Positions 26,590 through 37,953 of a stretch of DNA of 64,000 bases are shown one piece after another. How positions within the stretch are numbered: the first letter of the stretch is position 1; each line of letters starts with the position of its first letter. The position numbers were made by a program, and so were the translations under genes. The DNA comes from Rhexocercosporidium sp. MPI-PUGE-AT-0058 (Eukaryota > Ascomycota > Leotiomycetes > Helotiales). Location of the stretch: contig JAGTJL010000008.1 in the NCBI GenBank assembly GCA_020746875.1, positions 1,240,001-1,304,000 on the forward strand. Direction: 5' to 3'. The notes beneath the pieces were generated by a model that saw nothing but the letters and a program-made list of their open reading frames with translations, was not told where the DNA came from and searched no databases.

Positions 26590-27240
26590 ATGGCATCTCC
26601 ACAATCACAACCAAGGACAGCCTTTATGTTGATCGATGTGCAGCAGGGCTTGACACATCCAACCCACTGGGGTCCATCAAGAAGCAACCCTTTATTCGAG
26701 CGAAATGCCCAGTCCCTCCTCACTAGCTACCGCAAACTCCTCGCTTCAACCTCCTCCTCATCATCATCAACCCGCCACAAAATAATACACGTCCAACACT
26801 CCTCCCTCTCCTCAACCTCCCCTCTCCATCCATCCTCCCCAGGCTTCGCCTTCCAAATCTTTGCCAAACCCATCAACTCCGAGCTCGTCATAGTCAAGAC
26901 CGTCAACTCCAGCTTCATCGGCACAAACCTCGAGTCAGTCCTGCGAGAGCACTTCGCTGGCGAGCCTGGCAAGCTGTATCTCGCTGGCTTGACGACGGAT
27001 CATTGCGTTAGCACTACGACAAGGATGGCGGGGAATCTTAAGGTTGCGGATGGGGAGGGTGGGGAGGAGGGAGAAGTTGTTTTTGTGGAGGATGCGACGG
27101 CTGCGTGGAGGAAGGGGACTGGAGATGAGTGGTTTGATGCGGAGATTGTGCATAGGGTTAATGCAGAGAGTTTGCAGGAGTTTGCTACTATTGCGAAGGC
27201 TGAGGAGGTTGTGAGGGAGTGGGAGAGTTGGTTGGCTTAG
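26590..27240 (+). CDS. Isochorismatase-like cysteine hydrolase
   Basis: This is a single-exon gene of 216 residues. I chose the ATG that opens MASPQSQPRTAF, because the open frame upstream of it has no ATG. The isochorismatase-like fold shows its catalytic triad: Asp16 in MLIDVQQG, Lys103 in VKTVNSSF, and Cys139 in TTDHCVST with the typical cis-peptide neighbourhood. The family includes nicotinamidases, ureidoacrylate and carbamoyl hydrolases and isochorismatases, so the substrate cannot be named. There is no targeting peptide, so the enzyme is probably cytosolic. Codon use shifts from C-rich in the first half to G-ending in the second, a pattern shared by other single-exon genes here. Confidence 0.9.
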   Translation: MASPQSQPRTAFMLIDVQQGLTHPTHWGPSRSNPLFERNAQSLLTSYRKLLASTSSSSSSTRHKIIHVQHSSLSSTSPLHPSSPGFAFQIFAKPINSELVIVKTVNSSFIGTNLESVLREHFAGEPGKLYLAGLTTDHCVSTTTRMAGNLKVADGEGGEEGEVVFVEDATAAWRKGTGDEWFDAEIVHRVNAESLQEFATIAKAEEVVREWESWLA

Positions 27241-27314
27241 CTTGGATATTGGATGTTGATGAGAAGGCTCTGGTTTTATCGATCTGGTAGTGCATGCTAG
27301 AACGGTTGATTGGA

Positions 27315-27920
27315 AAATTTGCACTGTACATTTTGAAGTTTTGTGGTGATGAAGGACTAGTTTTTAGGAGGCTCTACTCTGTTTGGCAAAATGCGCAGAG
27401 TGGCCTCCCGAACGCTACCTCCACCCTTTATCAAAGTCCTTTTGCTCCCCAGCAGACCCCCGAAAAGTCTTGTCATTCAAATCAAGCGAGTATCCTTGTT
27501 TTCCCCGCTCTGATGACTTTTTCTCTTTCTGATATCTGGACCTCCTCGGTGAAGTTTGAGGAAGCTGCCTTGCCTCCTGCTATTGTCAAATCTCAGCTTG
27601 AAAACATTTCTCAGCATGCTTCAGCTGCTTTTGTCTACCTTGGATTCCCTGAAATAAGTGTTTTAAAATAATTTGGAGACTTTGCACAAGCTCCTATGGA
27701 TGTGGTGGAAAGAGTGAAGGCTAATTTGGCGCGCCTTGGAGGTGAATTAATGTTAATGATGGGCCCATTTCATCCTACAACTACCCATATTTGTGTCCAA
27801 GTATGGTACTACCGTGGGTTTCTTGAAGTACCTCATCCAGTAAGAATTTCTGCATTATGACCTTCCGCATTGGGCCACAGCTTTGAGCCTGCTCGATACC
27901 CATGCAATTATGAAATGGGC
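27315..27920 (+). pseudogene. Possible decayed coding sequence
   Basis: One plus-strand frame stays open for about 600 bases except for a TAA at 27669 and a TGA at 27858. The translated stretches look protein-like, with amphipathic helices such as PPAIVKSQLENISQHAS and DVVERVKANLARLGGE. I recognise no family. A short intron around the first stop would be only about 30 bp, too small, so decay is likelier than splicing. It might also be chance. Confidence 0.25.
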
Positions 27921-28061
27921 ACGTGAGTTCGCGTCTGGTATCCAAGCCACAAACACGTCGATGAAGACGTTTGTTGTTTCTCAATCCTTTGAACTTTGCA
28001 AAGCGGTGAATGAGTCACAATGCGTATTTCGGTGTTTGTTTCCATCACCCTATAGGTTCAG

Positions 28062-28069
28062 TATAAAAG
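28062..28069 (+). promoter_or_regulatory. TATA box of HD phosphohydrolase gene
   Basis: TATAAAAG lies 134 bp before the ATG of the HD-domain gene and is followed by a CA-rich leader with AACAAAG/CCAAAAGC stretches. The spacing suits a fungal TATA box and a leader of about 90-100 bases. Confidence 0.6.
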
Positions 28070-28195
28070 GCACAGTTCAGCCCTAGAAACAAGCTCAATC
28101 CTATTGATACCTGGAACTCCTCCCGAACCATTATTCATCAACAAAGTTATACACCCGCCAAAAGCAAGCTCCCAACATCCATCCCGCCCGCAGAC

Positions 28196-28924
28196 ATGAC
28201 CAATCATGAAGATCTAATCAACAAGGTCAGAGACTATGTAGAGATATACATGAACAAACTCGACGGCTCCCACGACTTCAACCACATCAAACGAGTCGTC
28301 GGCATAGCTCACCTCATCTCCTCGTCAATCACAGCATCCCCCACTACGGACGGCATACCAAACACTCAAAAGCTCGATCCAACAGTAGTCACTCTCGGTG
28401 CAATGCTCCACGACGTCGGAGACAGAAAGTACCTAGAACCAGAACAAGATCCAACCATCCAAGTTCGGGACCTTCTCCTCAGCTTCGGCGCCGACACTGA
28501 TCTGGCGGAAAAAGTCCAAACGATCTGTCTCGGCGTCTCATGGAACGCAGAGATGAAGGATCCCGCCCACGTCGTGAATCTCATAGCTCAGTATCCCGAG
28601 CTGGCAGTTGTTCAGGATGCAGATAGACTGGACGCCATTGGTGCTGTTGGTATTGGTCGGGTTTTCACGTATGGTGGGGCTAAGACGACGAGGGATATGC
28701 ATGCTTCTGTGGAGATGATGGATTGGAAGTTGTTTGCGCTGGAGAAGACTATGAAGACTGAACCGGGGAGGAAGATGGCTCGTGAGGCTACGAAGAGGAT
28801 GCAGATTTTTCGGGATTGGTGGGCGGAGGAGGTTGATGTGGAAGAGGTTGGGGCTTCGGTGCTTGAAAGGGCGGTGGATGTGGAGAGCTCTACAGATATT
28901 ATTGAGGGAGATACCACTGAGTAG
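28196..28924 (+). CDS. HD-domain metal-dependent phosphohydrolase
   Basis: A single-exon gene of 242 residues. HD-domain ligands are visible: His26 and Asp27 with His30 in the HDFNHIKRV segment, the central His72-Asp73 (LHDVGDRK), and Asp141/Asp143/Asp146 in QDADRLDAIGAVGIGR. This matches the YedJ-like branch of uncharacterised HD phosphohydrolases, which bind divalent metal and may act on nucleotides or phosphate esters. The last 30 residues are acidic and variable. There is no signal or membrane segment. The preceding TATA box and the CACAACC-like leader fit the chosen ATG. The substrate is unknown. Confidence 0.92.
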   Translation: MTNHEDLINKVRDYVEIYMNKLDGSHDFNHIKRVVGIAHLISSSITASPTTDGIPNTQKLDPTVVTLGAMLHDVGDRKYLEPEQDPTIQVRDLLLSFGADTDLAEKVQTICLGVSWNAEMKDPAHVVNLIAQYPELAVVQDADRLDAIGAVGIGRVFTYGGAKTTRDMHASVEMMDWKLFALEKTMKTEPGRKMAREATKRMQIFRDWWAEEVDVEEVGASVLERAVDVESSTDIIEGDTTE

Positions 28925-29239
28925 TGTGGTATTATTGGCATGGAGATTCGGTTTGCTGTTTGTGATTAGTGCAAGAAAGCGCTAGACAATTAGTCCGTTC
29001 ATTTGAAAGCAAAATATAGAACATATTTTAGATAGCCTAGAAGGTTCTGACATCGTCAATATAAGTGCTCAACCGGCTCACAAGTCTTGATTGGCATTGA
29101 AATGCGTAGTTTGATCCCACAAATTTGACTCATTTGCCTACTTTTTTCATTATCATTTTCTTTGTTCACTACCTCACATTTACTCATACAACCGGATTTT
29201 CCCATTACACCCTCAACCAAGTGTCATTACACCATCTCT
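28925..29239. other. Convergent spacer, HD gene to DUF829 gene
   Basis: 315 bp between two convergent genes, AT-rich, probably both 3' UTRs. I see nothing else in it. Confidence 0.55.
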
Positions 29240-30148
29240 TCATTTCTCACCAACACCCATCGCCATTCCCCAAATTCTCTGAATCCACCCCCAGTAATCT
29301 TGCTCTCCGCCTTTGCCCCTGAACTGCTGGACATGTTCTGCACCCTCAACCAACTTCGTCACAACACGGTACCCTTTCTCCTCCGTAACCTTTGCGTGAG
29401 CCTCCACATCCTTCCAGTCGATCGCCAAGTCTTCCTTACTGTAGACATACGCCTTGATACACTTCTGATCGAAAAGCTCCTTATTATAGAAAGCAAATGT
29501 CGGCCCCCAAACAAGCTGATGCCAGAAAGACTTCGGCATCCAGTTCACGGCTACGTACACAACCGACGTAACAGCGTAAATAACAGACATGAAAGCCAGC
29601 CAAGGAAGCCAAGAAAATTTCCTCGCCGGAACAGCAAGCGCGTGAATGTCCCTCCGGAATTTAGGGATTCCTGGCGCGGAATCGATGATGTGGGATCTCA
29701 TCTGGAGCGTCTTGCCGGTTTTCGCTTTGAAAGCTCCTGCGACGCCGTAAACTCTCTTCGCGCCTCCGTTACTTAGTGAGTGGACATGTAGTCTCTGGGT
29801 AGATTGGTCTTCAGTTAACAGAGCAGTGACAGCTTCGGCGATGTCTTTGCGCCGCCGGGCTTCGGTTTCCAAGAGGAATTGCTTGGTGGTAATGGTGATG
29901 AGGATGATTCGCGCCGAGGGGTAGAGACGCATGTAGGTTCGCGTATAGTAGTCGATGTGTTTTGAAGTTGCGTTCATCCACGAGCAGAACAAGATTGTGG
30001 TGGGATCTGTTGGAGAAGAGGGGAATGTTGAATTGGAGGGCGTGTAGAGTCTGACGACTGGGGAGAGTCGTTTGAACGCTGAGAGAGGTTTCACCGGTGC
30101 CAGCGAGGCAAGCAGAGGAGCCTTTTCAGGCTCCATTCTAGAAGGCAT
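29240..30148 (-). CDS. DUF829/TMEM53-family alpha/beta hydrolase (PaxU-like)
   Basis: A single exon on the minus strand encodes 302 residues. The first ATG in frame gives MPSRMEPEK; the frame upstream of it has none. The sequence follows the TMEM53/DUF829 layout: an early beta strand and loop (ILFCSWMNATSKHIDYY), the nucleophile elbow HSLSNGG with Ser in place, hydrophobic stretches WLPWLAFMSVIYAVTSVVYV (possibly a membrane segment) around residues 185-205, and the C-terminal acid (KEDLAIDW) and His (EGAEHVQQF). Mould paralogues are often labelled indole-diterpene protein PaxU, but no indole-diterpene genes are nearby, so no such role is implied. It may be an ER or nuclear-envelope hydrolase, by analogy with TMEM53. 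Confidence 0.9.
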   Translation of the reverse strand: MPSRMEPEKAPLLASLAPVKPLSAFKRLSPVVRLYTPSNSTFPSSPTDPTTILFCSWMNATSKHIDYYTRTYMRLYPSARIILITITTKQFLLETEARRRKDIAEAVTALLTEDQSTQRLHVHSLSNGGAKRVYGVAGAFKAKTGKTLQMRSHIIDSAPGIPKFRRDIHALAVPARKFSWLPWLAFMSVIYAVTSVVYVAVNWMPKSFWHQLVWGPTFAFYNKELFDQKCIKAYVYSKEDLAIDWKDVEAHAKVTEEKGYRVVTKLVEGAEHVQQFRGKGGEQDYWGWIQRIWGMAMGVGEK

Positions 30149-32074
30149 GATTGTAGGATGCACGAAATTAAGGGCAGGAAGTTGAGTCGTATCAAACTAA
30201 TGTTTTCCCAGCTTGGTTCTTAATTTGCCATAGTCTGGCGCTTTTTATAGAAAACGGAAAAGGCAAGCACATAGAAGAGTTTGTACAAGGACAGCGAAAA
30301 AGTGGTTTGATCGGTTTGCGAACAAGTGACAAATAGGACAAAGTACTCGGAGAAACGGATGTATCTCTACTTAAGATACATCCGCAGATTTGCGCAATGT
30401 AAGAAATTTCAATGTACCCACATGGGCCAATATTGCTCCTCAAACTGTTGGGAACAGTGATACCGACGCCGTCGGCTTTCTCTTGTCCCACATCTTCCGC
30501 CGTGGCTTATGTTCTTGTGCTTATCTACCAAGAGATTCTGCGCCCCATATGGACCTCAAATATGAGTAATCCTAACGCTTCGAAGGAAATCTTGATTCCT
30601 CAGAGGATGCTCAACAAAAAAAGTTCTGATAGTTGTTTCGGCCGTACTCCAACGAAGTTGGCAGCTGATACCTCGGCTTACTATTTGATGTCAAAGTGCC
30701 TAGAGCTTGGATCACGATGTGCTCCCACGCGCTGTCAGCTTAGGCGAGAATTTTGCCAAGGGTTGTTGATTCTTATCTCGAATCGGATTTTTTCCAGCAG
30801 CATCAATACTCGTCACCTCGAGGCCATTTTCTTTATCTCAGAGGACTTAGGCCATAGAATTTAAGGGACAATAATTGGCCATCGTAATTACGTTTTCTTT
30901 GATTCACACTACTGCGGGTTTTCAAGAGAGAAGTGCAGGAAGGCTGGAGCATTAGCCATCTCATATATATCAGCCTGTTGTTTTCGCCGCTATCCGCTAT
31001 TATCTTTGTGGAATGTACCATCTTCAAACTTCTACTGGCTGTGGTGGGGGTCTAGCGTGTCAAATTCCACTGAAAATCCATCGTTCCCGCGTCGAGAAGG
31101 CTTCAGAGAAGCCGCTGCGTTCGTGTTTCGGTCTGCTCGAAATATTCTTAAAGGCAATCACCCACCGCGTCTCTCCTCGTCTCTTGAGGGAAAAAATTGG
31201 AGCACGATTCATTCTAAGGATAGGCGACATTCATAGTTTAGTTGAATCTGCAATGTATAAGTTGAGAAACTTTTGTGTCGTGGGCAGATCCACAAGCCAG
31301 CGAGGATGGTGTCGGAATCATTCATGCCATTTCTTATGCATTCTCACGAAAGCAAAAGCTGCTGCAAATAGCAATGCTTACATCTAACTCGTGTAGTGGA
31401 TATCGACTATCAATTGGCTGTTCTAAGGACTTAGAGAACGTGAGGTACTCTAATACGGAATTTCCGAGTGGGGTGAGGGGGGTTTGCGAGAAACCTAGAG
31501 AATTTCTCGCTTGCTATTGTTTACAGTTTTGAACCACCAACCAGTGATCTTCACAGCTCAGGATATGTCGAGATAATAGGCTCTATACTGTATAATGTGC
31601 AGTTCTCCGTTGAAATAATTGAATGGATCATTGTCTGTGTCTATTTTTTTTCTTTTTTCTTTTTTCAATAGTGCAATTCTCAATTGAATGCGGTTCGGAA
31701 GACGAGATCGTAACACTCGGCGTTAAATTCATTTTGACAATAGGAGTGCTAGGCGGGAGATAGAATTCTATTGTGTGCCGCCCACAATAGCACCCGTCAA
31801 TTCGCTTAGCGATATCCTCGCTAGCAGGTTTACTTCTTCAGCCTCCTGTAAACCTTTGCTCTTTTTCTTGCTCTTCATTTTCTTGGTTCTATCGATTTTT
31901 CTTCACGCAGCAAATTCATCCGAGCACTTCCGACTTCTTAATACCGACGCTTCACGGCTCAATCAGACTTCTTCAATCCATCATTCACATCTACACTTGC
32001 GGCACATCCTGCAATACCCACACCACTTCGATTCTACGTCAAACACAGCAACCACAACAACGAGATCACCGACC
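30149..32074. other. Divergent intergenic region, DUF829 to 2EXR
   Basis: 1.9 kb with the promoters of both flanking genes. Plus-strand frames at 30412-30864 and 31013-31387 lack family signals. The last 310 bases are open in frame with the 2EXR gene but contain no ATG; see findings. A T-rich CTTTTTTC stretch lies near 31645-31665. Confidence 0.45.
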
Positions 32075-33151
32075 ATGTCAACCACTCACAACACATCCTC
32101 GTCCGCTTCGCTCCTTGGAGCTGAAGCAAAACCCGTCATCTCGTCAAAGCCAGGCAAATTGCCCTCCACCATGACCATGGTATCTAAGCCCATCATCCTC
32201 AAGAAATTCACACTCTTCCCCAAGCTCCCAGTCGAAATAAAGGACATGATCTGGGGCTACGCCATGATCAACCTACCACCCCGAATCGTAGAAGTCGAAT
32301 ACTCCACCACCAAAGACAAGATCATCGGTGCCACTCTCGCCCCTCCCCTCCTCCACGTCTGCTCCGGCTCTCGAAAAGCAGCTCTCTCTGTCTACGAACC
32401 CCTCTCCTTCGGCTACTTCTCCGGCGCGCACATCAACTGGTCGCGCGACACCATCCTCCTCAACCTCCGCAATACAACCTTCTTCTCCACGCAGCTCAGA
32501 AAAGTCAATTGCACGGACCTGTACCAGAAGTGCACCCGTCTCATCATCAACGGCAACCGCACGCCCAGCCGAAGCCTCTTCGAGGGAGGAGACATCACTC
32601 GCGCCGACGAGGAATGGCACGAGAACCTGATCCCCCCGGATTTCGGCCTGCACATCAAAGCCCCACTTTTTGGGTATTTTGAGGTACTGAGAGAAATCTC
32701 CGTTACCTATCTCGGGAAGACGCCGAAGGGAGATGGAAATCTGACTGTTGAAATGGCATCAGATGATGTCCGCGTCCCCGGCTCTGCGATCCCTTGCCCG
32801 CGTAGCATCCGCTACAAGCTCACTCAACTGGGCTACGTGTTCCCAAGCGAGTCTCTCCTCGACCAGAGTATCGGTCCCCTCACCAACGTCCGCGTCGTCA
32901 AGCTGAAAAGAGGAAAGGAGAAGAAGATGACGGAGGCGAAGAAGATTAGGCGGGAGTTCATGGAGAAGATGAAGAGGAGGGTGGAGTTTGAATGTGTGAA
33001 GAGAGTGATGGATGAGCGGTATCAGGCTGGTCTTTGGGGGGGCGATGAGGAGTGGGTGAGGAAGATTCAGGGGTGGGTGGAGGGCATTCCTACTGGTGCG
33101 GAGTCTTGGTCGGAGGATTGGGCGAAGGCGTTGAGTGATTTTTGGATGTAG
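32075..33151 (+). CDS. 2EXR-domain protein
   Basis: Single exon; from the first in-frame ATG it encodes 358 residues. The 2EXR domain, named for its two ExR motifs and common in moulds as large paralogous families, is clear: FTLFPKLPVEIKDMIW, then PPRIVEVEY and PPLLHVCSGSRKAAL with a following YEPLSF. It resembles the helical F-box-like N-terminus of these proteins, whose function is unknown. The C-terminal third is Lys/Arg/Glu-rich and helical (KKMTEAKKIRREFMEKMKRR). The frame is open another 100 codons upstream and includes a hydrophobic segment, but no ATG starts it; the real N-terminus could be longer if an upstream exon joins in. Confidence 0.85.
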   Translation: MSTTHNTSSSASLLGAEAKPVISSKPGKLPSTMTMVSKPIILKKFTLFPKLPVEIKDMIWGYAMINLPPRIVEVEYSTTKDKIIGATLAPPLLHVCSGSRKAALSVYEPLSFGYFSGAHINWSRDTILLNLRNTTFFSTQLRKVNCTDLYQKCTRLIINGNRTPSRSLFEGGDITRADEEWHENLIPPDFGLHIKAPLFGYFEVLREISVTYLGKTPKGDGNLTVEMASDDVRVPGSAIPCPRSIRYKLTQLGYVFPSESLLDQSIGPLTNVRVVKLKRGKEKKMTEAKKIRREFMEKMKRRVEFECVKRVMDERYQAGLWGGDEEWVRKIQGWVEGIPTGAESWSEDWAKALSDFWM

Positions 33152-36100
33152 GATGTGAAGATTGATGATTGATGATTGAGTGATTTAAATAGACGAGGAA
33201 TTGAAGTGCGTAACTCCTCCCGCTCAAATCTGTCTTGATTCTGCATGATATATTTGACCTTCAGAGGAATTCGATAGTGACTGTCTGATTTCGTGCTCTT
33301 TGTTGCGTCAGCTTCAGGATGTTTGAGCATCTGAATGCTAGCAGGCCGCAAGTAGATTTGATATTGATGATAGTGTATAACTTCCGCGACTGTTGTATGT
33401 TTCCAAGAAGGAACAGACGATTCAGTTTCGTTGATGCAGGCTTCATACCCCGTGAGATCGCGAAAAGCTTCATTTTCTTCCGCTGAGGAAGTTTCCTCGA
33501 GAAGGAAATAATGTAGTAGACTAGAAGTTCCTCAGTAGTTCATGATGGAAAATGTAGTGATGTAGTATTCAATTCCAATCCACTTTCAACTCCTGTTAGC
33601 GGAACTGACTTCAAAGTTGCAGGAAGCGCTACAGGTGTATAGCGAACTTGAACAGTTCACCTTTTTCCTCCCGAAGAAGGTGCGAAAGCTGATAGGATAA
33701 CACTGGGTACAGTATACTCTATGTAAGTACTGAATCTTGGACTGCAAACTTCGTTAGCCCCTGGCTGACTTGTTTTCTTCCTCGCTCACATGGTGCTGTG
33801 AAGTCATACTATGCATCACTTCATCGTTTGGCTGAACCTTCAAAATCGCTGTCAAATAGACAATATTTGCAGATGATATTGTATCGGTTCGGCTTCGGAA
33901 ATCTGTGAATACTTTCGGAAGGGCTTTTTGGGCCTGTGATTCGCATTCGAATTCAACTGTGTGATCTTAGTATGGTATATTTCTGAAGTGTCTTTCCGAG
34001 CATTCCCTGAACGACGGCTCAGGTAGAAAGGCAGGATGATTTCAGTCACAGTGGAAGCTAGAAACCTGACTTGCAGGTTGAAAAAGATTGCTCGGATTGA
34101 AATACAATCCACTTCACCAATCTCGACCCATGTTTAGGTAAGAAGAACCCAACAGGTTCTTGACTCTTCGTGTGCTTCAAAATCAACATCCCATCACGTG
34201 GAGTCTTTGCCTCACATCCTCTCTGTTCATGGCAAGTATAAACGGCATCTACAAGCTCTCGAGCACGCTGCTTTTCCATCTCTAAAAAGCACCATCCCCA
34301 GGTCATCCTAAACTATCCGACCTAAATCCGTCCTTCTCTACCCCTCATCGTCTCCGCGTTCCCAGAACCAATTATTCCTGGGCTACGCTGCCTACTCTAG
34401 CCCCAGACCAAACCACCAAGCTGGGCTCATCCTTAGTTCCTTCTTTCCCCACACAAGCCCTATTTTCTCACAGCTTCGGCGATCCGGAGCCCAGAACTAG
34501 ATACAATGGTAGTCATCACAGCGTCAGCGGAAAAAGTTACGTTGAGGCGCGGACCAATCCTCTTTTGTGTATGCGGGGGGAGCTAGTAGTGGGGGCAACC
34601 GTCGTTTGATTTTTACTTTTATGTACAGTACAGGAGACTAGGTTCCTGGCTCGCTCGAAACGAGAAGGTTTTGGCAAAGGGAGGCGGTTTGCTCGGCGTT
34701 TGCTGTCCAAGCACCCAGACAGATACTCTCCCAGAAAGCTGCGGCCTAGAAATCAGATCAGATCTGTGGAGAAAAGTGGCGTTACTTGGTCGGGATCTGC
34801 AGCCCCATGTGCAAAGGTCTGGAGGAACGGAAGCTCTGGACCTGTGGAACGGGAGCTTCTGCCCGGGACTGGGCGTTTGGCGTATTGACTGGCGTCTCAG
34901 ATGAGGTGCAGAGGGAGAAGGCTGAGCGGAACGAATCCGGATGCGATGTTCAGTTTCTGAAAATCATCTTCTGGATCAGGTTGGGATGAGCGGGGATCTG
35001 GATCTGAGTTGGCGGGGAGTGCTTGTTTCCTTCTTCTTTTCGTTTTTGTGCGACTACTAACTAGTGTACGTTTTACTACTCGTTCACTCACTTTTCATTG
35101 GCAGGTTACTTTCTAATGTCCGAACGACTTTATGTGGATTACTGATATCGCCGATGAAGGGCAGCCAATCTCCTCCTCCTCTAAGCCTCTTCCTTGGTAT
35201 TTTATCTGCGAACAAGCATACGAGTGAGTACCAGTTCCCGCTCCGCTGTCCGTTGTCCGTTGTCCGCTGTGTTGTTTTCTCTCGCGGGAAAGTCTAGCGA
35301 GATGCGGGGCTTCGGCGGGGTGAAGAAGGTGCCGAGGTTATGACACTGCAGACAGCTGCCACCGAAGATGGGGGACTGGGCTGCCAGAAAATGAGGAAAT
35401 CGACTTGGGAATCTCGGGGTCTCGTTGAAGCTTTGGACAGCTTCGGAGGAACAACGAACAAAACAGAAAAATCAGATCATGAGGCAAAAGTCTAGACGTT
35501 GTCGTTCTCGGATCAGCGATGCACCGTGACGCTTAGCTAGGAGGGAAGTGGTAGGTGGAGGTTTATCGTGCACGGTGGGATGCAGTAGTGGCATCGTAGT
35601 GGCGGGCATATTCATGGAGGGGTAATGGCAACCCTCAATTCTCAATTCCTCGCCTCGAAGGATAGGATGAGATGGGAGGGGAGAGGATAGGATGGGATGG
35701 TTGGCCACATGCACACACACACACTACCTCGCCCTTTGGGCCTGCTGTTCAATTCTCTTACGTTCCCTTGTTCTCGCGCTGCCGGACACCACCTTGTCGG
35801 CCGTTGGTCCTTTGCATACAGAACTAGAACTCTTTCGAGCAGACACGAAAATGGAGTAATGGACCAAGGGCAAAAAAAAGGGGACTGATCCTTGCCTGCC
35901 CATCGTTACCCATCCCCAGAGCCTACGAGACAGCTTCGTGGACCTATCTCCACATCCAGGGGCCCTCTCACAGCCATTGATCGTGGTCATGAAGCTCGAC
36001 TAGGTTCCACCCGGTGTCACCAAAAGATTTAGAGTAACGCTTTGCAGGGCTAGGATGACTACCGTGCTCACCCAAGACTGACTAATTCTCACTCTCACTG

Positions 36101-36327
36101 CTCTCCAGAGGAGACGAGGAGGGAGGAGTGGGCATACCAGGTTGTAGCTTCCCTTCCCTGTCGAGTGTATGTCCGGGTAACAAAGGTCTTGCCTCTCAAG
36201 ACATAAAACTCTACCCCTCCCCGCTATTCTCCTCTCTTTCTTCCTCCTCCTCCTCATACATCGCCTTTGTGCAAACAACCCGAATTTCAAGATACCCTTT
36301 ACACTCAATCAATCAATCACATTCACA
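33152..36327. other. Long intergenic region upstream of the aldehyde dehydrogenase
   Basis: 3.2 kb. The part at 34500-35700 contains GATAGG/GGATGG repeats, a GTCCGTT triple repeat (about 35248-35268) and a CA run (35712-35722). A GTACAGTACA decamer lies at 34623. Just upstream of the ALDH start the leader is CT-rich with CTCCTCCTCC. No open frame is convincing. Confidence 0.5.
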
Positions 36328-37953
36328 ATGACTTCAATCGAGCTCTCGACGCCATCGACTGGCAAGTACACTCAACCTACAGGATTGTACGTTCTCACAG
36401 TCTACCCCGCATTTGCGAATTATCCTGCGTCATATCCCTGACATTACAATTGCTAATGATTATTCTCCAGGTTCATCAACAACGAGTGGGTTAAGGGTGT
36501 TGACGGCAAGACCTTCGAGACCATCAACCCCGCCACCGAGGAGGTTATCTGCTCCGTCCACGAGGCCACCGAGAAGGATGTCGATATTGCCGTAGCTGCC
36601 GCCCGCAAGGCATTCGAGGGAACATGGAGAAAAGAGACCCCAGAGAACCGAGGCAAACTGCTGGTTAAGCTCGCCGATCTTATCGAGAAGAACCTCGATC
36701 TCCTCGCTGCTGTTGAGTCTCTCGACAACGGCAAGGCTCTTGGTATGGCCAAGGGAGATATCGGTATGGTTGCTGGCTGCTTGAGATACTACGGAGGCTG
36801 GGCCGACAAGATCGAGGGCAAGGTTATCGATACGAACAGCGATACTTTCACATACACAAGACAAGAACCAGTACGTCGGAGATTTTGGGTCCCACGAGAG
36901 CAATGCGCTAACTACTTTCAGATTGGTGTTTGCGGTCAAATTATCCCATGGAACTTCCCAATGCTCATGTGGGCATGGAAGATCGGTCCCGCTGTTGCCA
37001 CTGGTAATACTGTTGTCCTGAAGACTGCTGAGCAGACTCCTCTCTCTGCTCTCGTTGCCGCCAACTTGATCAAGGAGGCCGGTTTCCCACCAGGAGTTAT
37101 CAACATCATTTCCGGTTTCGGAAAGGTTGCTGGTGCCGCTATCTCTGCCCACATGGATATTGACAAGGTCGCCTTCACTGGTTCGACTGTTGTCGGTCGT
37201 CAAGTCATGAAGGCTGCCGCTGGCTCCAACTTGAAGAAGGTCACCCTTGAGCTCGGAGGCAAGTCACCCAACATTATTTTCAACGATGCCGATATCGAGA
37301 ACGCTATCTCGTGGGTCAACTTTGGTATTTTCTTCAACCACGGCCAATGCTGCTGTGCTGGTTCCCGTGTCTACGTTCAATCTGGTATCTACGACAAGTT
37401 TGTCCAGAGATTCAAGGAGCGTGCTACTCAGAACAAGGTCGGCGACCCATTCCACGCCGACACCTTCCAGGGACCACAAGTCTCTCAACTCCAGTACGAT
37501 CGTATCATGGGTTACATCTCTGAGGGTAAGAAGTCAGGTGCTACCGTCGTTACCGGTGGTGAGCGTCACGGTGACAAGGGATACTTCATCCAACCTACCA
37601 TTTTCTCCGATGTCACTGAGGATATGAAGATCATGCAGGAGGAGATCTTCGGCCCTGTCTGCTCGATCGCCAAGTTCGAGACTGAGGAGGAGATCATCAA
37701 GACTGGAAACAATACCAACTACGGTCTTGCCGCCGCTGTTCACACCCAAAACCTCAACACCGCCATCCGTGTCGCCAACGAGCTCCGTGCTGGTACCGTC
37801 TGGGTCAACTCATACAACATGCTGCACCACCAGGTCCCATTCGGAGGATACAAGGAGTCTGGTATTGGACGAGAACTCGGCGAGGCTGCGTTGGCCAACT
37901 ATACACAAACCAAGTCGGTGTCTATCCGCTTGGGTGATGCTCTCTTCGGTTAG
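36328..37953 (+). CDS. aldA: NAD-dependent aldehyde dehydrogenase (AldA type)
   Basis: Three exons (36328-36386, 36471-36870, 36922-37953) encode 496 residues, the usual length for fungal AldA. Introns of 84 bp (GTACGT) and 51 bp keep frame. Visible family features: IIPWNFP, the Rossmann motif FTGSTVVG, catalytic Glu263 in LELGGK, catalytic Cys297 in GQCCCAGSR, EIFGPV, and the end PFGGYKESGIGRELG. There is no mitochondrial presequence, so it is likely cytosolic. AldA oxidises acetaldehyde to acetate and supports growth on ethanol. The exon codons are strongly biased to C-ending choices, suggesting high expression. A long antisense frame opposite exons 2 and 3 is a by-product of this bias. Confidence 0.96.

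Larger units (their letters stand above)
27241..28195. other. Intergenic with possible decayed coding sequence
   Basis: 955 bp between two plus-strand genes. The middle contains a nearly open frame interrupted by stops (listed separately). The right end holds a good TATA box for the HD-domain gene. Confidence 0.5.

Noticed and set aside
30412..30864. 150-codon plus-strand frame
   Set aside because: No domain, no splice support, and atypical codon use compared with the neighbouring genes.
36460..37203. 247-codon open frame antisense to the aldehyde dehydrogenase
   Set aside because: It mirrors the strongly C-biased codons of the real ALDH exons, which remove stops on the opposite strand; it has no independent family signature.
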